From contig JAZKHT010000001.1 of assembly GCA_040385245.1 (NCBI GenBank), positions 1 to 64,000 on the forward strand: DNA of 64,000 nt, given 5' to 3'. This document shows positions 51,881-61,512 of this stretch, piece by piece (position 1 is the first letter of the stretch; each line of letters opens with the position of its first letter). This DNA is from JAZKHT01 sp040385245 (GTDB taxonomy: Bacteria; Pseudomonadota; Alphaproteobacteria; Rhodobacterales; Rhodobacteraceae). The notes beneath the pieces are model-generated. The model was not told the origin of the DNA. It searched no databases and saw only the letters and a program-made list of their open reading frames with translations. Position numbers and translations under genes: made by a program.

Positions 51881-52231
51881 TCAGGCGGCGAGTTCGGCAA
51901 AGCTTTCGGCGTTGGGGCAAAAACCGCAATCGGCGGGCTTGGACAGATCGCCCCTTGCCAGCACACGGGTGCAGGCCGCGCGGTCACGGCACGACCCGCA
52001 GGTGCCAAGCAGATCCAGATAGGCGGTGTAATCCCGCTTCAGATCCGCAGCGGACAGGTCAAAGATTGCGGCCATGGCGGCCAGACGGCCGGGCACGTCA
52101 TGCGGCATCAGGGCAAACTGCGTCACCTGTGCGCGCGTCATGCCCAGATCATCAAGGTCGCGGTCGGTCAGGCTGTCGATTTCCTGCACCGAGCGCCACC
52201 GGCTTACCAGTTCCTTGATCTTGTCCAGCAT
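51881..52231 (-). CDS. DUF6455-like small protein with a C-terminal Cys motif
   Basis: 116 residues. The N-terminal part (KELVSRWRSVQEIDSLTDRDLDDLGMTRAQV) resembles the YjiS/DUF1127 helix found in small regulatory proteins; the C-terminal part has CGSCRDRAACTRVLARG and CGFCPNAESFAEL, five cysteines that may bind zinc or an Fe-S cluster. ATG 52231 follows AAGGGG. It lies 110 bp upstream of the ecm stop on the same strand. Function unknown. Confidence 0.75.
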   Translation of the reverse strand: MLDKIKELVSRWRSVQEIDSLTDRDLDDLGMTRAQVTQFALMPHDVPGRLAAMAAIFDLSAADLKRDYTAYLDLLGTCGSCRDRAACTRVLARGDLSKPADCGFCPNAESFAELAA

Positions 52232-52341
52232 CGCATCACCCCTTGGATTGTCCTTGGGGCGGTTGTGACGGTCAGACAGGGGGCGGGCCTTGATCTGGCG
52301 CAAGTCGCAGGGCCAGTTTGCAGATGTTTGACGGGATTTCG

Positions 52342-54306
52342 TCATTCTGCCGCGATGGCGGTACGGTCCACAAGGCCGACGATATCCATCATGATACGGT
52401 TCAGTTCGAAATCCTTGGGTGTATAGACAGCAGCCACCCCCATGGCGCGCAGGGTCACGGCGTCCTCGTCGGGGATGATGCCACCCACGATCACGGGAAT
52501 GTCCGACAGGCCCTTGGCGCGCATCCGGTCCATCACTTCGGCAATCAGGGGGATGTGGCTGCCCGACAGGATCGACAGGCCCAGCACATGCGCGTTCTGA
52601 TCGGCGGCGGCGCTGACGATTTCCGCAGGGGTCAGGCGGATGCCTTCATAGTGGATGTCCATGCCGCAATCGCGCGCCCGCGCGGAGATCTGTTCGGCGC
52701 CGTTGGAATGGCCGTCAAGGCCCGGTTTGCCCATCAGAAATTTCAGCGGGCGACCCAGTTTCGACGACACGGCGGCCACGGCCTCGCGGATCGGCTCCAA
52801 CCCTTCGGTGCGGTTGGACGGGTTGCGCGACACGCCGGTGGGCGCGCGGTATTCGCCAAAGGCGGCGCGCACGACCGCCCCCCATTCGCCGGTCGTGGCC
52901 CCCGCCTTTGCCGCAGCGATGGACGCGGGCATGACGTTTGCCCCACTGGCGGCGGCCTGACGCAGCGCGGTCAAGGCGGCCTGCACCGCAGGTTCATCCC
53001 GCGCGGCACGCCATGCGCTCAGTCGGGCGATCTGGTCCGCCTCGGCGTCGGCATCGGCCACCATGATCGACCCGTCACCCGCCGTCAGCGGGCTTTCGGT
53101 GGTTTCCACCCAGCGGTTCACACCGACGACGGTGGTTTCCTTGGTTTCGATCTTGCCGATCCGGTCGGCGTTGCTGTCCACCAGACGGCCCTTCATGTAT
53201 TCGATGGCGGCCACGGCCCCGCCCATCGCGTCGATCTGGGCCAGTTCGGCGCGTGCGCCGTCCTTCAGCGCCGCGACCTTGCGATCAATGGCGGGGTTGC
53301 CGTCAAACAGGTCGTCGTATTCCAGAAGGTCCGTCTCATACGCCAGAATCTGCTGCATCCGCAGCGACCATTGCTGATCCCACGGGCGCGGCAGGCCCAA
53401 CGCCTCGTTCCAGGCGGGCAGTTGCACCGCGCGGGCACGGGCCTTTTTCGACAGCGTCACCGCAAGCATTTCAATCAGGATGCGGTAGACGTTGTTTTCG
53501 GGCTGCTGTTCGGTCAGCCCAAGGCTGTTGACCTGCACGCCATAGCGAAAGCGGCGGTATTTTTCATCCGTCACGCCGTAGCGGTTCAGGCAAATCTCGT
53601 CCCACAGATCGACAAAGGCGCGCATCTTGCACAGCTCGGTCACAAAGCGGATGCCGGCATTCACAAAGAAACTGATCCGCCCCACCATATTGGCGAAATC
53701 GGCGCTGGGCACCTTGCCCTTCAGATCGTCCAGCACGGCGCAGGCGGTGGCCAGCGCAAAGGCCAGTTCCTGTTCCGGCGTCGCCCCCGCCTCTTGCAGA
53801 TGATAGGAACAGACGTTCATCGGGTTCCATTTGGGCAGATGCTTTTGCGTATAGGCCGCAATGTCGGTGATCATCCGCAGGGATGGTTTGGGCGGGCAGA
53901 TATAGGTGCCGCGCGACAGGTATTCTTTGATGATGTCGTTCTGCACTGTGCCTTGCAGGGCCGCCACGTCCGCGCCCTGTTCTTCGGCCACCGCGATATA
54001 CAGTGCCAGCAACCACGGCGCCGTCGCGTTGATCGTCATCGAGGTGTTCATCTGCTCCAAAGGGATATCCCGGAACAGCGCGCGCATGTCGCCCAAGTGG
54101 GCCACCGGCACGCCGACCTTGCCCACCTCGCCGCGCGCAAGGTCGTGGTCGCTGTCATAGCCCGTCTGCGTCGGCAGATCGAAGGCGACCGACAGGCCGG
54201 TTTGCCCCTTGGCCAGATTGCCCCGGTACAACGCGTTCGAGGCTGTGGCGGTGGAATGGCCCGCGTAGGTGCGGAAAAGCCAGGGCTGGTCCTTGCGGGT
54301 GGTCAT
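52342..54306 (-). CDS. ecm: Ethylmalonyl-CoA mutase (B12-dependent)
   Basis: 654 residues, a methylmalonyl-CoA mutase-type enzyme. The catalytic barrel begins DQPWLFRTYAGHSTATASNALYRGNLAKGQTGLSVAFDLPTQTGYDSDH, and the C-terminal B12 domain has GKPGLDGHSNGAEQI, the D-x-H-x-x-G cobalamin motif. Single-subunit length and wording match ethylmalonyl-CoA mutase (formerly MeaA), which converts ethylmalonyl-CoA to methylsuccinyl-CoA; ordinary methylmalonyl-CoA mutase is about 710 residues. ccr, encoding the preceding carboxylation step, is 2 kb away on the other strand. AGAGG precedes ATG 54306. Confidence 0.93.
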   Translation of the reverse strand: MTTRKDQPWLFRTYAGHSTATASNALYRGNLAKGQTGLSVAFDLPTQTGYDSDHDLARGEVGKVGVPVAHLGDMRALFRDIPLEQMNTSMTINATAPWLLALYIAVAEEQGADVAALQGTVQNDIIKEYLSRGTYICPPKPSLRMITDIAAYTQKHLPKWNPMNVCSYHLQEAGATPEQELAFALATACAVLDDLKGKVPSADFANMVGRISFFVNAGIRFVTELCKMRAFVDLWDEICLNRYGVTDEKYRRFRYGVQVNSLGLTEQQPENNVYRILIEMLAVTLSKKARARAVQLPAWNEALGLPRPWDQQWSLRMQQILAYETDLLEYDDLFDGNPAIDRKVAALKDGARAELAQIDAMGGAVAAIEYMKGRLVDSNADRIGKIETKETTVVGVNRWVETTESPLTAGDGSIMVADADAEADQIARLSAWRAARDEPAVQAALTALRQAAASGANVMPASIAAAKAGATTGEWGAVVRAAFGEYRAPTGVSRNPSNRTEGLEPIREAVAAVSSKLGRPLKFLMGKPGLDGHSNGAEQISARARDCGMDIHYEGIRLTPAEIVSAAADQNAHVLGLSILSGSHIPLIAEVMDRMRAKGLSDIPVIVGGIIPDEDAVTLRAMGVAAVYTPKDFELNRIMMDIVGLVDRTAIAAE

Positions 54307-54355
54307 GGCGGGCCTCTTTGTGAATCAGTTCAGCAACATTGTTACGCAAAGATGT

Positions 54356-54384
54356 CAGTAGCGGACATAATGTGTCCATGTCAA
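54356..54384 (-). promoter_or_regulatory. ecm promoter with an embedded palindrome
   Basis: On the minus strand TTGACA (54384-54379) is a perfect -35. GGACA-N5-TGTCC (54363-54377) fills almost the whole 17-bp spacer before a weak -10 (CTACTG, 54361-54356). An operator in that place would block or distort the promoter. Confidence 0.45.
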
Positions 54385-54497
54385 TTCGCCGCGTTGCGGC
54401 ATTCCGTGCTGCAAGCGCCACATTCATCTGCGGGCCATTGCATTTCGCCGCGCGATGCACAAATCAATAGCGAAGACATCACCAACGGGTTTGTGCC

Positions 54498-54827
54498 ATG
54501 GCCTTTCTTGCTCGGACGTTCACGCTGATTGCGGCTGGCCTGCTCGCTGGCACCGCAGCACAGGCGCAGGACCGCGCCGTTACGGTGGTGAACGAAACCG
54601 CCTTCACAATCGTCAGTTTCTTCGGATCGAGCAGTTCCGCACAGGACTGGGGTTCCGACAAACTGGCCGGTGATCCGCTTGCGCCGGGGGCAGAGCGGCT
54701 GATCGACTTCAATGACGGCAGCGGCTTGTGCTTTTACGATCTGCGCGCGGTGTTTGAAGACGGCGACGAATCCGTTCGCGAAGGGTTGGACATCTGCGCC
54801 GGTGTGTCGCGGTTTGTTCTGAACTGA
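54498..54827 (+). CDS. Small secreted protein of unknown function
   Basis: 109 residues: signal peptide (MAFLARTFTLIAAGLLAGTAAQAQ) and a compact acidic domain (VTVVNETAFTIVSFFGSSSSAQDWGSDKLAG, DFNDGSGLCFYDLRAVFEDGDESVREGLDICAG) with two cysteines that could form a disulphide. Similar proteins are common in Rhodobacteraceae but have no established role. It is divergent from ecm. Confidence 0.75.
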   Translation: MAFLARTFTLIAAGLLAGTAAQAQDRAVTVVNETAFTIVSFFGSSSSAQDWGSDKLAGDPLAPGAERLIDFNDGSGLCFYDLRAVFEDGDESVREGLDICAGVSRFVLN

Positions 54828-54876
54828 CACCGCGAAACGCTTTACAAGCGGGCAATTCCCTTTCAGCCTGCCGTTT

Positions 54877-56229
54877 ATGACGGCGACGGTCGAACTTCCC
54901 CTGTGGCTTGTGGTTCTGGTGATCGGCCTGTCGGCCATCGCGGCGCTGGACCGCATTCTTGCCCCGTCCGTGCGCTGGTTCTTTCGCAGACGGATGGAAC
55001 GGGCCGTGGCCGCGCTGAACGAACGGCTGGAACGCCCGATCGAACCGTTCAAGCTGGCGCATCGCCATGACATGATCCTGCGCCTGGCCTATGACCCCAA
55101 GGTGATGGAGGCGGTGGCCGAACACGCCGCCGAAACCGGCGTTCCCCCGACAGTGGCGTTCGAGGAGGCCCGCGCCTATGCGCGCGAGATCGTTCCAGCC
55201 TTTTCCGCGACGATGTATTTCGGCTTTGCCATTCAGGCCACGCGCTGGCTGTCGCGCAGGCTGTACCGGGTGCGGATCGGCAAGGTCGATGCCGCCATTG
55301 CCCAGATCGACCGGAACGCGACGGTGGTCTTTGTGATGAACCATCGCAGCAACATGGATTATGTGCTGGTGACATGGCTGGTCGCGGACCGGTCGGCGAT
55401 TTCCTATGCGGTGGGCGAATGGGCGCGGGTCTGGCCCTTGTCGCGTCTGATCCGGGGGATGGGGGCCTATTTCATCCGCCGCAATTCGCGCAACGCGCTG
55501 TATCGGCGTGTCTTGGCCCGCTATGTCCAGATGGCTGCCGCCGAAGGTGTGGCGCAGGCGATATTTCCCGAAGGCGGGCTAAGCCTTGATGGACGCGTCG
55601 GCAACGCGCGGTTGGGTCTGCTTAGCTATTTCGTGACGGGGTTTGAACCCGGCCAACGGGATATCGTCTTTGTGCCGGTCGGTCTGGCCTATGACCGCGT
55701 GTTGGAAGACCGCCTGTTGACCGAGGCGCAGGTAACCGGCGTGCGACGCTTTCGCGCCAACCCCCTTAGTATCATCCTGTTCATAACGCGCACCGTCCTG
55801 CGGATGCTGCGCGGGCGGTTCCCGGGCTTTGGCACGGCTGGTGCCGCTTTTGGTACGCCTGTGTCCCTGCGGGCCTTTCTTGCGCAAGCGCCGGATGATC
55901 CCACGGTCGCATTGGGGGCAAGGCTGATGGAGGGTATTGCCCGCGTCGTGCCGATCTTGCCGGTTCCTCTGGTGGCGGCGGCATTGGCCGAAGGCCCCGC
56001 CGACCGCGCCACGCTGTTGATACGGATGCAGGCGTTGTCCGGTCGGTTGCTGGCCCATGACGCGGTGTTAAAAATCCACCCCGACGGCATGGAGCGGACA
56101 ATGGACGAAGGTCTGGCCCCCCTGATCGCGCGCGGCATCCTGACACCGGATATCCAGCCTGCGCCGGGCAGTGACGCACTTTTGGCCTTTTATGCGGCAC
56201 CTGTGGCGCAACGCCTGTCCCTGCCCTAG
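54877..56229 (+). CDS. Glycerol-3-phosphate 1-O-acyltransferase-like protein (PlsB family)
   Basis: 450 residues. The acyltransferase block is clear: FVMNHRSNMDYVLVTWL (H-x4-D catalytic motif), GMGAYFIRRNSRNALYRRVL, AIFPEGGLSLDG and VFVPVGLAYDRVLEDR. One N-terminal membrane helix. It acylates glycerol 3-phosphate (or a related lipid acceptor) at the inner membrane for phospholipid synthesis. It is shorter than E. coli PlsB (about 800), as in other alphaproteobacterial homologues. It lies 49 bp after the small secreted protein and upstream of ccr. Confidence 0.85.
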   Translation: MTATVELPLWLVVLVIGLSAIAALDRILAPSVRWFFRRRMERAVAALNERLERPIEPFKLAHRHDMILRLAYDPKVMEAVAEHAAETGVPPTVAFEEARAYAREIVPAFSATMYFGFAIQATRWLSRRLYRVRIGKVDAAIAQIDRNATVVFVMNHRSNMDYVLVTWLVADRSAISYAVGEWARVWPLSRLIRGMGAYFIRRNSRNALYRRVLARYVQMAAAEGVAQAIFPEGGLSLDGRVGNARLGLLSYFVTGFEPGQRDIVFVPVGLAYDRVLEDRLLTEAQVTGVRRFRANPLSIILFITRTVLRMLRGRFPGFGTAGAAFGTPVSLRAFLAQAPDDPTVALGARLMEGIARVVPILPVPLVAAALAEGPADRATLLIRMQALSGRLLAHDAVLKIHPDGMERTMDEGLAPLIARGILTPDIQPAPGSDALLAFYAAPVAQRLSLP

Positions 56230-56242
56230 TTTCTGCGATGCG

Positions 56243-56304
56243 GCGGACATAAAATTACAAAATATCCGTCGTGACTATTGCAAAGTTGCGTAGACGTCCA
56301 TAAT
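56243..56304 (+). promoter_or_regulatory. ccr control region
   Basis: Contains GCGGACATAA (56243-56252), identical to ten bases in the ecm promoter region (54361-54370), followed by a degenerate right arm ATATCC. TTGCAAAGTT (56278-56287) reads AACTTTGCAA on the other strand, resembling the RamB/ScfR acetate-and-propionate regulator sites. CATAAT at 56299-56304 is a plausible -10. Confidence 0.4.
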
Positions 56305-56361
56305 CCTTGCCTCAGACCCGCCGATTCTGCGGCGCGGCATTTCATGCGGGAGGCAAAGGGG

Positions 56362-57654
<1,293 letters not shown>

Positions 57655-57675
57655 GGCAAGCATTGACCAGATTGC

Positions 57676-57710
57676 AACCGCCGGCTGAAAGGTCGGCGGT
57701 TTTATCATTT
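57676..57710 (+). terminator. Rho-independent terminator after ccr
   Basis: AACCGCCG / CGGCGGTT with a ten-base loop and TTT-ATCATTTT, 21 bp after the ccr stop. Confidence 0.85.
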
Positions 57711-57740
57711 TAATAGCTTTTGGATTTGTTCTGAAATTGG

Positions 57741-57753
57741 CAACAGTTTGTTG
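57741..57753. promoter_or_regulatory. Palindrome in the AT-rich region upstream of the 60-residue protein gene
   Basis: CAACA-GTT-TGTTG in an AT-rich 70-bp stretch, unusual for this window. A CTCTGC/GCAGAG hairpin follows at 57771-57787. They probably belong to the control region of the following small gene. Confidence 0.4.
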
Positions 57754-57833
57754 TAAATTGTATGGCTACTCTCTGCCCTGAGCAGAGTGCTATGCTTTTT
57801 CACTGTATGTCGCAGTTTCCAGGGAACGGTGTA

Positions 57834-58016
57834 ATGAGTCATGAGTGGATTTTTGACGTGCTGACTGACCTGCGCGCCTACGCCAAAAAGAATGACCTGC
57901 CACGCACCGCCGAAATGGCCGCCGAGATGATACATGTCGCGCGGTCGGAAATTCCGGTGGTCCGGCAGATCGGCGGAAAAGGCGTTCCCGATCCATCAGA
58001 CGAACGGCCGAACTAA
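57834..58016 (+). CDS. Small conserved-looking hypothetical protein
   Basis: 60 residues: MSHEWIFDVLTDLRAYAKKN then DLPRTAEMAAEMIHVARSEI and a short tail. It reads as two amphipathic helices, perhaps a small cytoplasmic regulator. ATG 57834 has AGGGAA upstream; the longer frame from 57762 crosses the CTCTGC/GCAGAG hairpin. A terminator follows directly, so it is a single-gene unit. Confidence 0.65.
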   Translation: MSHEWIFDVLTDLRAYAKKNDLPRTAEMAAEMIHVARSEIPVVRQIGGKGVPDPSDERPN

Positions 58017-58019
58017 CGC

Positions 58020-58053
58020 AGGCCCCCCTCGCATCTTCGGATGGGGGCCTTTA
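58020..58053 (+). terminator. Terminator overlapping the start of the helicase gene
   Basis: AGGCCCC / GGGGCCT stem, with an inner CATC-TTCG-GATG stem-loop, followed by TTTAT. It ends the 60-residue gene. The ATG at 58041 lies within the stem. Confidence 0.75.
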
Positions 58054-59594
58054 TGGTCGCGCGCATGAAAGTGCCCGCGCTGTCCTTTTCCGATGATCAG
58101 GCCGAAGCCTTCGACCGTGTGGCGGCCGAACTGATCGGTCATGGTATCGACATCACCAACGGCGAGCTGTCGCCCATATCGGACGGAAAGTCGTCTGTTC
58201 TGGCGGTGATCGGCAAGGCCGGATCGGGCAAGACCATGCTGCTGGGCGCGCTGTACAAGGCGCTGGTGGCGGCGGGGGTCGATGTTGTATCGGGCGATTA
58301 TGAAGGCAAGCGCCGCAAGGATCGGCGGACGCTGGCCATTCTTGCGCCCACCAACAAGGCGGCCAGCGTGCTGCGCCTGCGCGGCGTGCCCGCGACCACG
58401 ATCCACCGCATCCTGTATACCCCGCTGTACGATCCGCAATACGAACGGATCGCCGAATGGCTGACCGGGCAGGGCGACCGCCCAGCTGTCGAAGGGCTGA
58501 CCGATCTGGCGCTGGACCGGGCCTTTGCCTTTTATCAGCAGGTGGAATCCATCCCCGGTGCGCTGGCGGCGGCGGGCTTGAAGGGGTCAGATTTCATCAA
58601 GGGCTGGAAACGGCGTGAAGAGCCCTTGGACGTGGGATTTGTCGATGAATCCTCGATGCTGGATGAACGCCAGTTTGACGACCTGCGCGAGATTTTCCCA
58701 TCGCTCGTCCTGTTCGGCGATCCGGCACAGTTGGCCCCGGTCGGCCAGTCCGGCGAGATGGTCTTTGACAAGCTGGGCGACACCCGCCGCCTGATCCTGA
58801 GCCGGATCCACCGTCAGGCCGAAGACAACCCGATCCTCGATCTGGCCCACGCCTTGGCCGATGACCGCCTGACGTTCGAAGATTTTGAACGCATGGTTGA
58901 ATCTGCTGCGCGCCGGGATGACCGCGTGGTGTTGGCCGAACGGGTTGATGCCGACCTGATGGCGCGCAGCCCGGTGCTGGTCTGGCGTAATGTCACCCGC
59001 ATCCGGCTGATCACCGCATTCCGCACCGCGCATGGCGCACCCGACGATCAGTTATTGCCGGGCGAGCCGTTGATTTGCGACGGAATCGAACTGCCGCTGA
59101 AGCACCGCAAGAAACGCATCGATCTGGAGGCGCGCGGCCTGATCAAAGGCGCGCAGGTGATCTATCTTGGACCGGGAAATCGCGACGGATTTGCCAAGCT
59201 GCATGTGGTGGGTGCCGAAGAACCGCAGGTTTCGGCGGCCTCGATCATCAAGATCGAACGCCCGGATGAGGAAGAACCCTTCATCCCCTCTGCCGCGCGG
59301 ATGGGGGCCGCCTTTCTGCACGGGGCGGCGGTGACGATCCATAAAGCCCAAGGCAGCCAGTGGGAAACCGTGCAGGTCTTTGCCCCCGATCTCTATGCCG
59401 CAGCGCAGGCGGGCCGGTCCGAAGCAGGCGTTCCCCTGTGGAAGCGTTTGGCCTATGTCGCCATCACGCGCGCGGAAAAGCGGCTGCTTTGGGTGGTGCG
59501 AAACCGTCTGGCCTTACCTCGCACCCCCCTGACCGTGGCCGATCTGCGCAGCGGTCCGGCACCCCTTGCGTTGGCGGCGCAGGCGGCCGATTAG
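58053..59594 (+). CDS. RecD-like ATP-dependent helicase (AAA_30/UvrD_C_2)
   Basis: 513 residues, superfamily 1B helicase related to RecD and Dda. Walker A GKAGSGKT; motif Ia LAPTNKAASVLR; motif II VGFVDESSMLD; motif III LFGDPAQLAPVG; motif IV/V ILSRIHRQ; motif VI HKAQGSQWETVQVF with LAYVAITRAEKRLLWV. No RecB or RecC partner is near, so a stand-alone 5'-3' helicase is likely. Starts at 58041, 58053 or 58065 are possible; 58041 lies inside the upstream terminator stem, so 58053 is preferred. Confidence 0.85.
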   Translation: MVARMKVPALSFSDDQAEAFDRVAAELIGHGIDITNGELSPISDGKSSVLAVIGKAGSGKTMLLGALYKALVAAGVDVVSGDYEGKRRKDRRTLAILAPTNKAASVLRLRGVPATTIHRILYTPLYDPQYERIAEWLTGQGDRPAVEGLTDLALDRAFAFYQQVESIPGALAAAGLKGSDFIKGWKRREEPLDVGFVDESSMLDERQFDDLREIFPSLVLFGDPAQLAPVGQSGEMVFDKLGDTRRLILSRIHRQAEDNPILDLAHALADDRLTFEDFERMVESAARRDDRVVLAERVDADLMARSPVLVWRNVTRIRLITAFRTAHGAPDDQLLPGEPLICDGIELPLKHRKKRIDLEARGLIKGAQVIYLGPGNRDGFAKLHVVGAEEPQVSAASIIKIERPDEEEPFIPSAARMGAAFLHGAAVTIHKAQGSQWETVQVFAPDLYAAAQAGRSEAGVPLWKRLAYVAITRAEKRLLWVVRNRLALPRTPLTVADLRSGPAPLALAAQAAD

Positions 59595-59655
59595 GCGACG
59601 CCTTGCGCGCACCCCTTCGCTGCGGCTAGGTTGAAACACTGATCAGGAGGCCACG

Positions 59656-59892
59656 ATGCGCTGCGTTTTCGTCCAGTTCCGCTGCACCCCCGGCAAGACC
59701 TACGAGGTCGCCGAAGCGATCTATGACCGCGAGGTGGTCAGCGAGTTGTATTCCACCAGCGGCGAATACGACCTGATCGCCAAGGTCTATATCCCGGATG
59801 AAGAGGACGTCGGCCACTACCTGTCGGGCAAGTTGTTCGATATTCCCGGCATCGTGCGCACCCTTACTACAATGACCTTCAAGGCGTTCTGA
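59656..59892 (+). CDS. Stand-alone Lrp/AsnC ligand-binding (RAM) domain protein
   Basis: 78 residues, just the effector-binding half of an Lrp protein (VFVQFRCTPGKTYEVAEAIYDREVVSELYSTSGEYDLIAKVYIPDEEDVG...IPGIVRTLTTMTFKAF) with no DNA-binding domain. Such proteins form rings that bind amino acids; the role here is unknown. AGGAGG precedes the ATG. Confidence 0.9.
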   Translation: MRCVFVQFRCTPGKTYEVAEAIYDREVVSELYSTSGEYDLIAKVYIPDEEDVGHYLSGKLFDIPGIVRTLTTMTFKAF

Positions 59893-59906
59893 CCCCGGCA
59901 GAAGAA

Positions 59907-59921
59907 GGGGCTTTCAGCCCC
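59907..59921 (+). terminator. Short hairpin after the RAM protein gene
   Basis: GGGGCT / AGCCCC around a TTC loop, 14 bp after the stop codon. No long T run, so termination strength is doubtful. Confidence 0.4.
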
Positions 59922-59927
59922 CTCGGC

Positions 59928-59947
59928 GCGGGCCGCGCCTCACCCCC
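59928..59947 (+). repeat. Copy 2 of the 20-bp dispersed repeat
   Basis: Identical to 26252-26271. Again between convergent genes (RAM protein and pyrD). It is followed by CGAGGATATTTCAGGCAGAG, which, from memory, often extends this repeat in roseobacters. Confidence 0.8.
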
Positions 59948-59973
59948 GAGGATATTTCAGGCAGAGAGGAAGA

Positions 59974-61038
59974 TCAAAGCCAGTCCGACCGGCCTGTTCC
60001 CACGGCGTCGGCAACGTTTGCGTGACCATCGCGGGCCAGCAGCGCGTCAAGGCCATGCACAAGTTGCGGGATCAGCGAAATCCCTTCGTACACCATGGCA
60101 GTATAGACCTGCACGGCGGACGCCCCGGCGCGGATCTTGGCATAGGCCTGTTCGGGCGTGCTGATCCCCCCGACGCCGATCAGCGGCAAGGCGCCGTTCG
60201 TCAGTTGCGACAACCGCGCAAGCGTGCGGGTCGATTTTTCAAACAACGGAGCCCCCGACAGCCCGCCCGCCTGATCCCTATGCGGGCTGGTCAGCCCGTC
60301 CCGCGACAGGGTGGTGTTTGTGGCGATGATGCCCGCGATACCTGCGGAAAGCGCCACCTCGGCCACTTCGGCCAAATCGCTGTCGGTCAGGTCGGGCGCG
60401 ATTTTCAGAAAGACCGGAATGGGCCGGGCAAGCCCTGCGCGTGTGTCCATCACCCCGGCCAGCAGGGCCGTCAGCGCCGCGCGCCCTTGCAGATCGCGCA
60501 GCTTTTCGGTGTTGGGGCTGGACACATTGACGGTGGCAAAATCGACAAAGGCCCCGCAGGTGGCCAGCACCTGTGCAAAATCGGCGGCCCGGTCGGCGCT
60601 GTCCTTGTTGGCCCCCAGGTTCAGACCGACCGGCACCAAGCCGACCTTGCGCGCGGCAAGGCGGGCGGCGATTGCCGTCATGCCATCGTTGTTGAAACCG
60701 AAGCGGTTGATTGCCGCGCGGTCTTCGGTCAGCCGAAAGAGGCGCGGTTTGGAATTGCCGGGTTGCGCGCGCGGTGTGGCGGCCCCCACCTCGACAAAGC
60801 CGAAACCTGCGCGTGTCAGGGGCGACAGGGAGGTTGCATTCTTGTCATAACCCGCAGCAAGGCCCACCGGGTTTGCCAAGGCCATCCCCGCCAGCGAGGT
60901 GGCCAGACGGCCCGATGTCAAAAGCCCCGGCAGCGGCACCAACCCCGATTGCAGCGCCCGCAACGACAGACCATGCGCGGTTTCGGGATCGAACCGGTGC
61001 AAGACGGCCAAAGCGGCACGTTCCAGCACGCTCACCAT
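59974..61038 (-). CDS. pyrD: Dihydroorotate dehydrogenase (quinone), class 2
   Basis: 354 residues, membrane-associated FMN enzyme of pyrimidine synthesis that passes electrons to ubiquinone. The N-terminal membrane-binding helices (LERAALAVLHRFDPETAHGLSLRAL) mark class 2. The catalytic Ser is within NVSSPNTEKLRDLQG; FMN contacts lie in AAGYDKNA, ATNTTLSRDGL and GVGGISTPEQAYAKIRAGASAVQVYTAMVYEG. It overlaps the DUF952 gene by 7 bp. Confidence 0.96.
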   Translation of the reverse strand: MVSVLERAALAVLHRFDPETAHGLSLRALQSGLVPLPGLLTSGRLATSLAGMALANPVGLAAGYDKNATSLSPLTRAGFGFVEVGAATPRAQPGNSKPRLFRLTEDRAAINRFGFNNDGMTAIAARLAARKVGLVPVGLNLGANKDSADRAADFAQVLATCGAFVDFATVNVSSPNTEKLRDLQGRAALTALLAGVMDTRAGLARPIPVFLKIAPDLTDSDLAEVAEVALSAGIAGIIATNTTLSRDGLTSPHRDQAGGLSGAPLFEKSTRTLARLSQLTNGALPLIGVGGISTPEQAYAKIRAGASAVQVYTAMVYEGISLIPQLVHGLDALLARDGHANVADAVGTGRSDWL

Positions 61039-61370
61039 AACCCCTCAGGGAAGATGTGGCCTGTCGCCCCAAGAGGCAGGGATTTGTCCCAGACCACCTC
61101 GTCCAGCCGCAGCCTGCGATACAGATGGGGGAACAGCGCGCCGCCACGCGACGGCTCCCATTTCAGGTCGGGGCCAAGGGCATCGCTGCGAAAGGCAACC
61201 AGCACCAGATCGCTTTCGGTGGCGAAATGGCGGGCGGCGGTTTCGGCAAGTTGGGTCGATGTCGAAAAATGGATGAACCCATCCGACAGATCGACCGGCG
61301 CACCCGCCGTTTCACCGGCGGCGCGGAAGGCATCCCATTCGGGGCGGCGGAAAATCTTGAAGATCAGCAT
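61032..61370 (-). CDS. DUF952 domain protein
   Basis: 112 residues, one DUF952 domain: MLIFKIFRRPEWDAFRAAGETAGAPVDLSDGFIHFSTSTQLAETAARHFA, with the conserved DGFIHFST. Glutathione S-transferase-like annotations exist for the family, but no function is shown. It is coupled to pyrD by a 7-bp overlap, a pairing I recall from other roseobacters. Confidence 0.86.
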   Translation of the reverse strand: MLIFKIFRRPEWDAFRAAGETAGAPVDLSDGFIHFSTSTQLAETAARHFATESDLVLVAFRSDALGPDLKWEPSRGGALFPHLYRRLRLDEVVWDKSLPLGATGHIFPEGLW

Positions 61371-61512
61371 GCCCCTTCCTGCACCGCGCCCGTTTTGCGG
61401 TCAATGCCGCTTGCGTCATCGGCCTGTCGCAAGGTCAGTGGAGGATGGTTTTGACTCAAGCCCCCGGCCTGTTGCAGGCTGGGACCCTGAACCAACACGG
61501 GAGATTTTGAAA

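Noticed and set aside
60022..61512. Very long open frame running into the 5'-nucleotidase gene
   Set aside because: It is the antisense shadow of pyrD and DUF952, both clear genes; the nucleotidase has its own signal peptide start at 61513.
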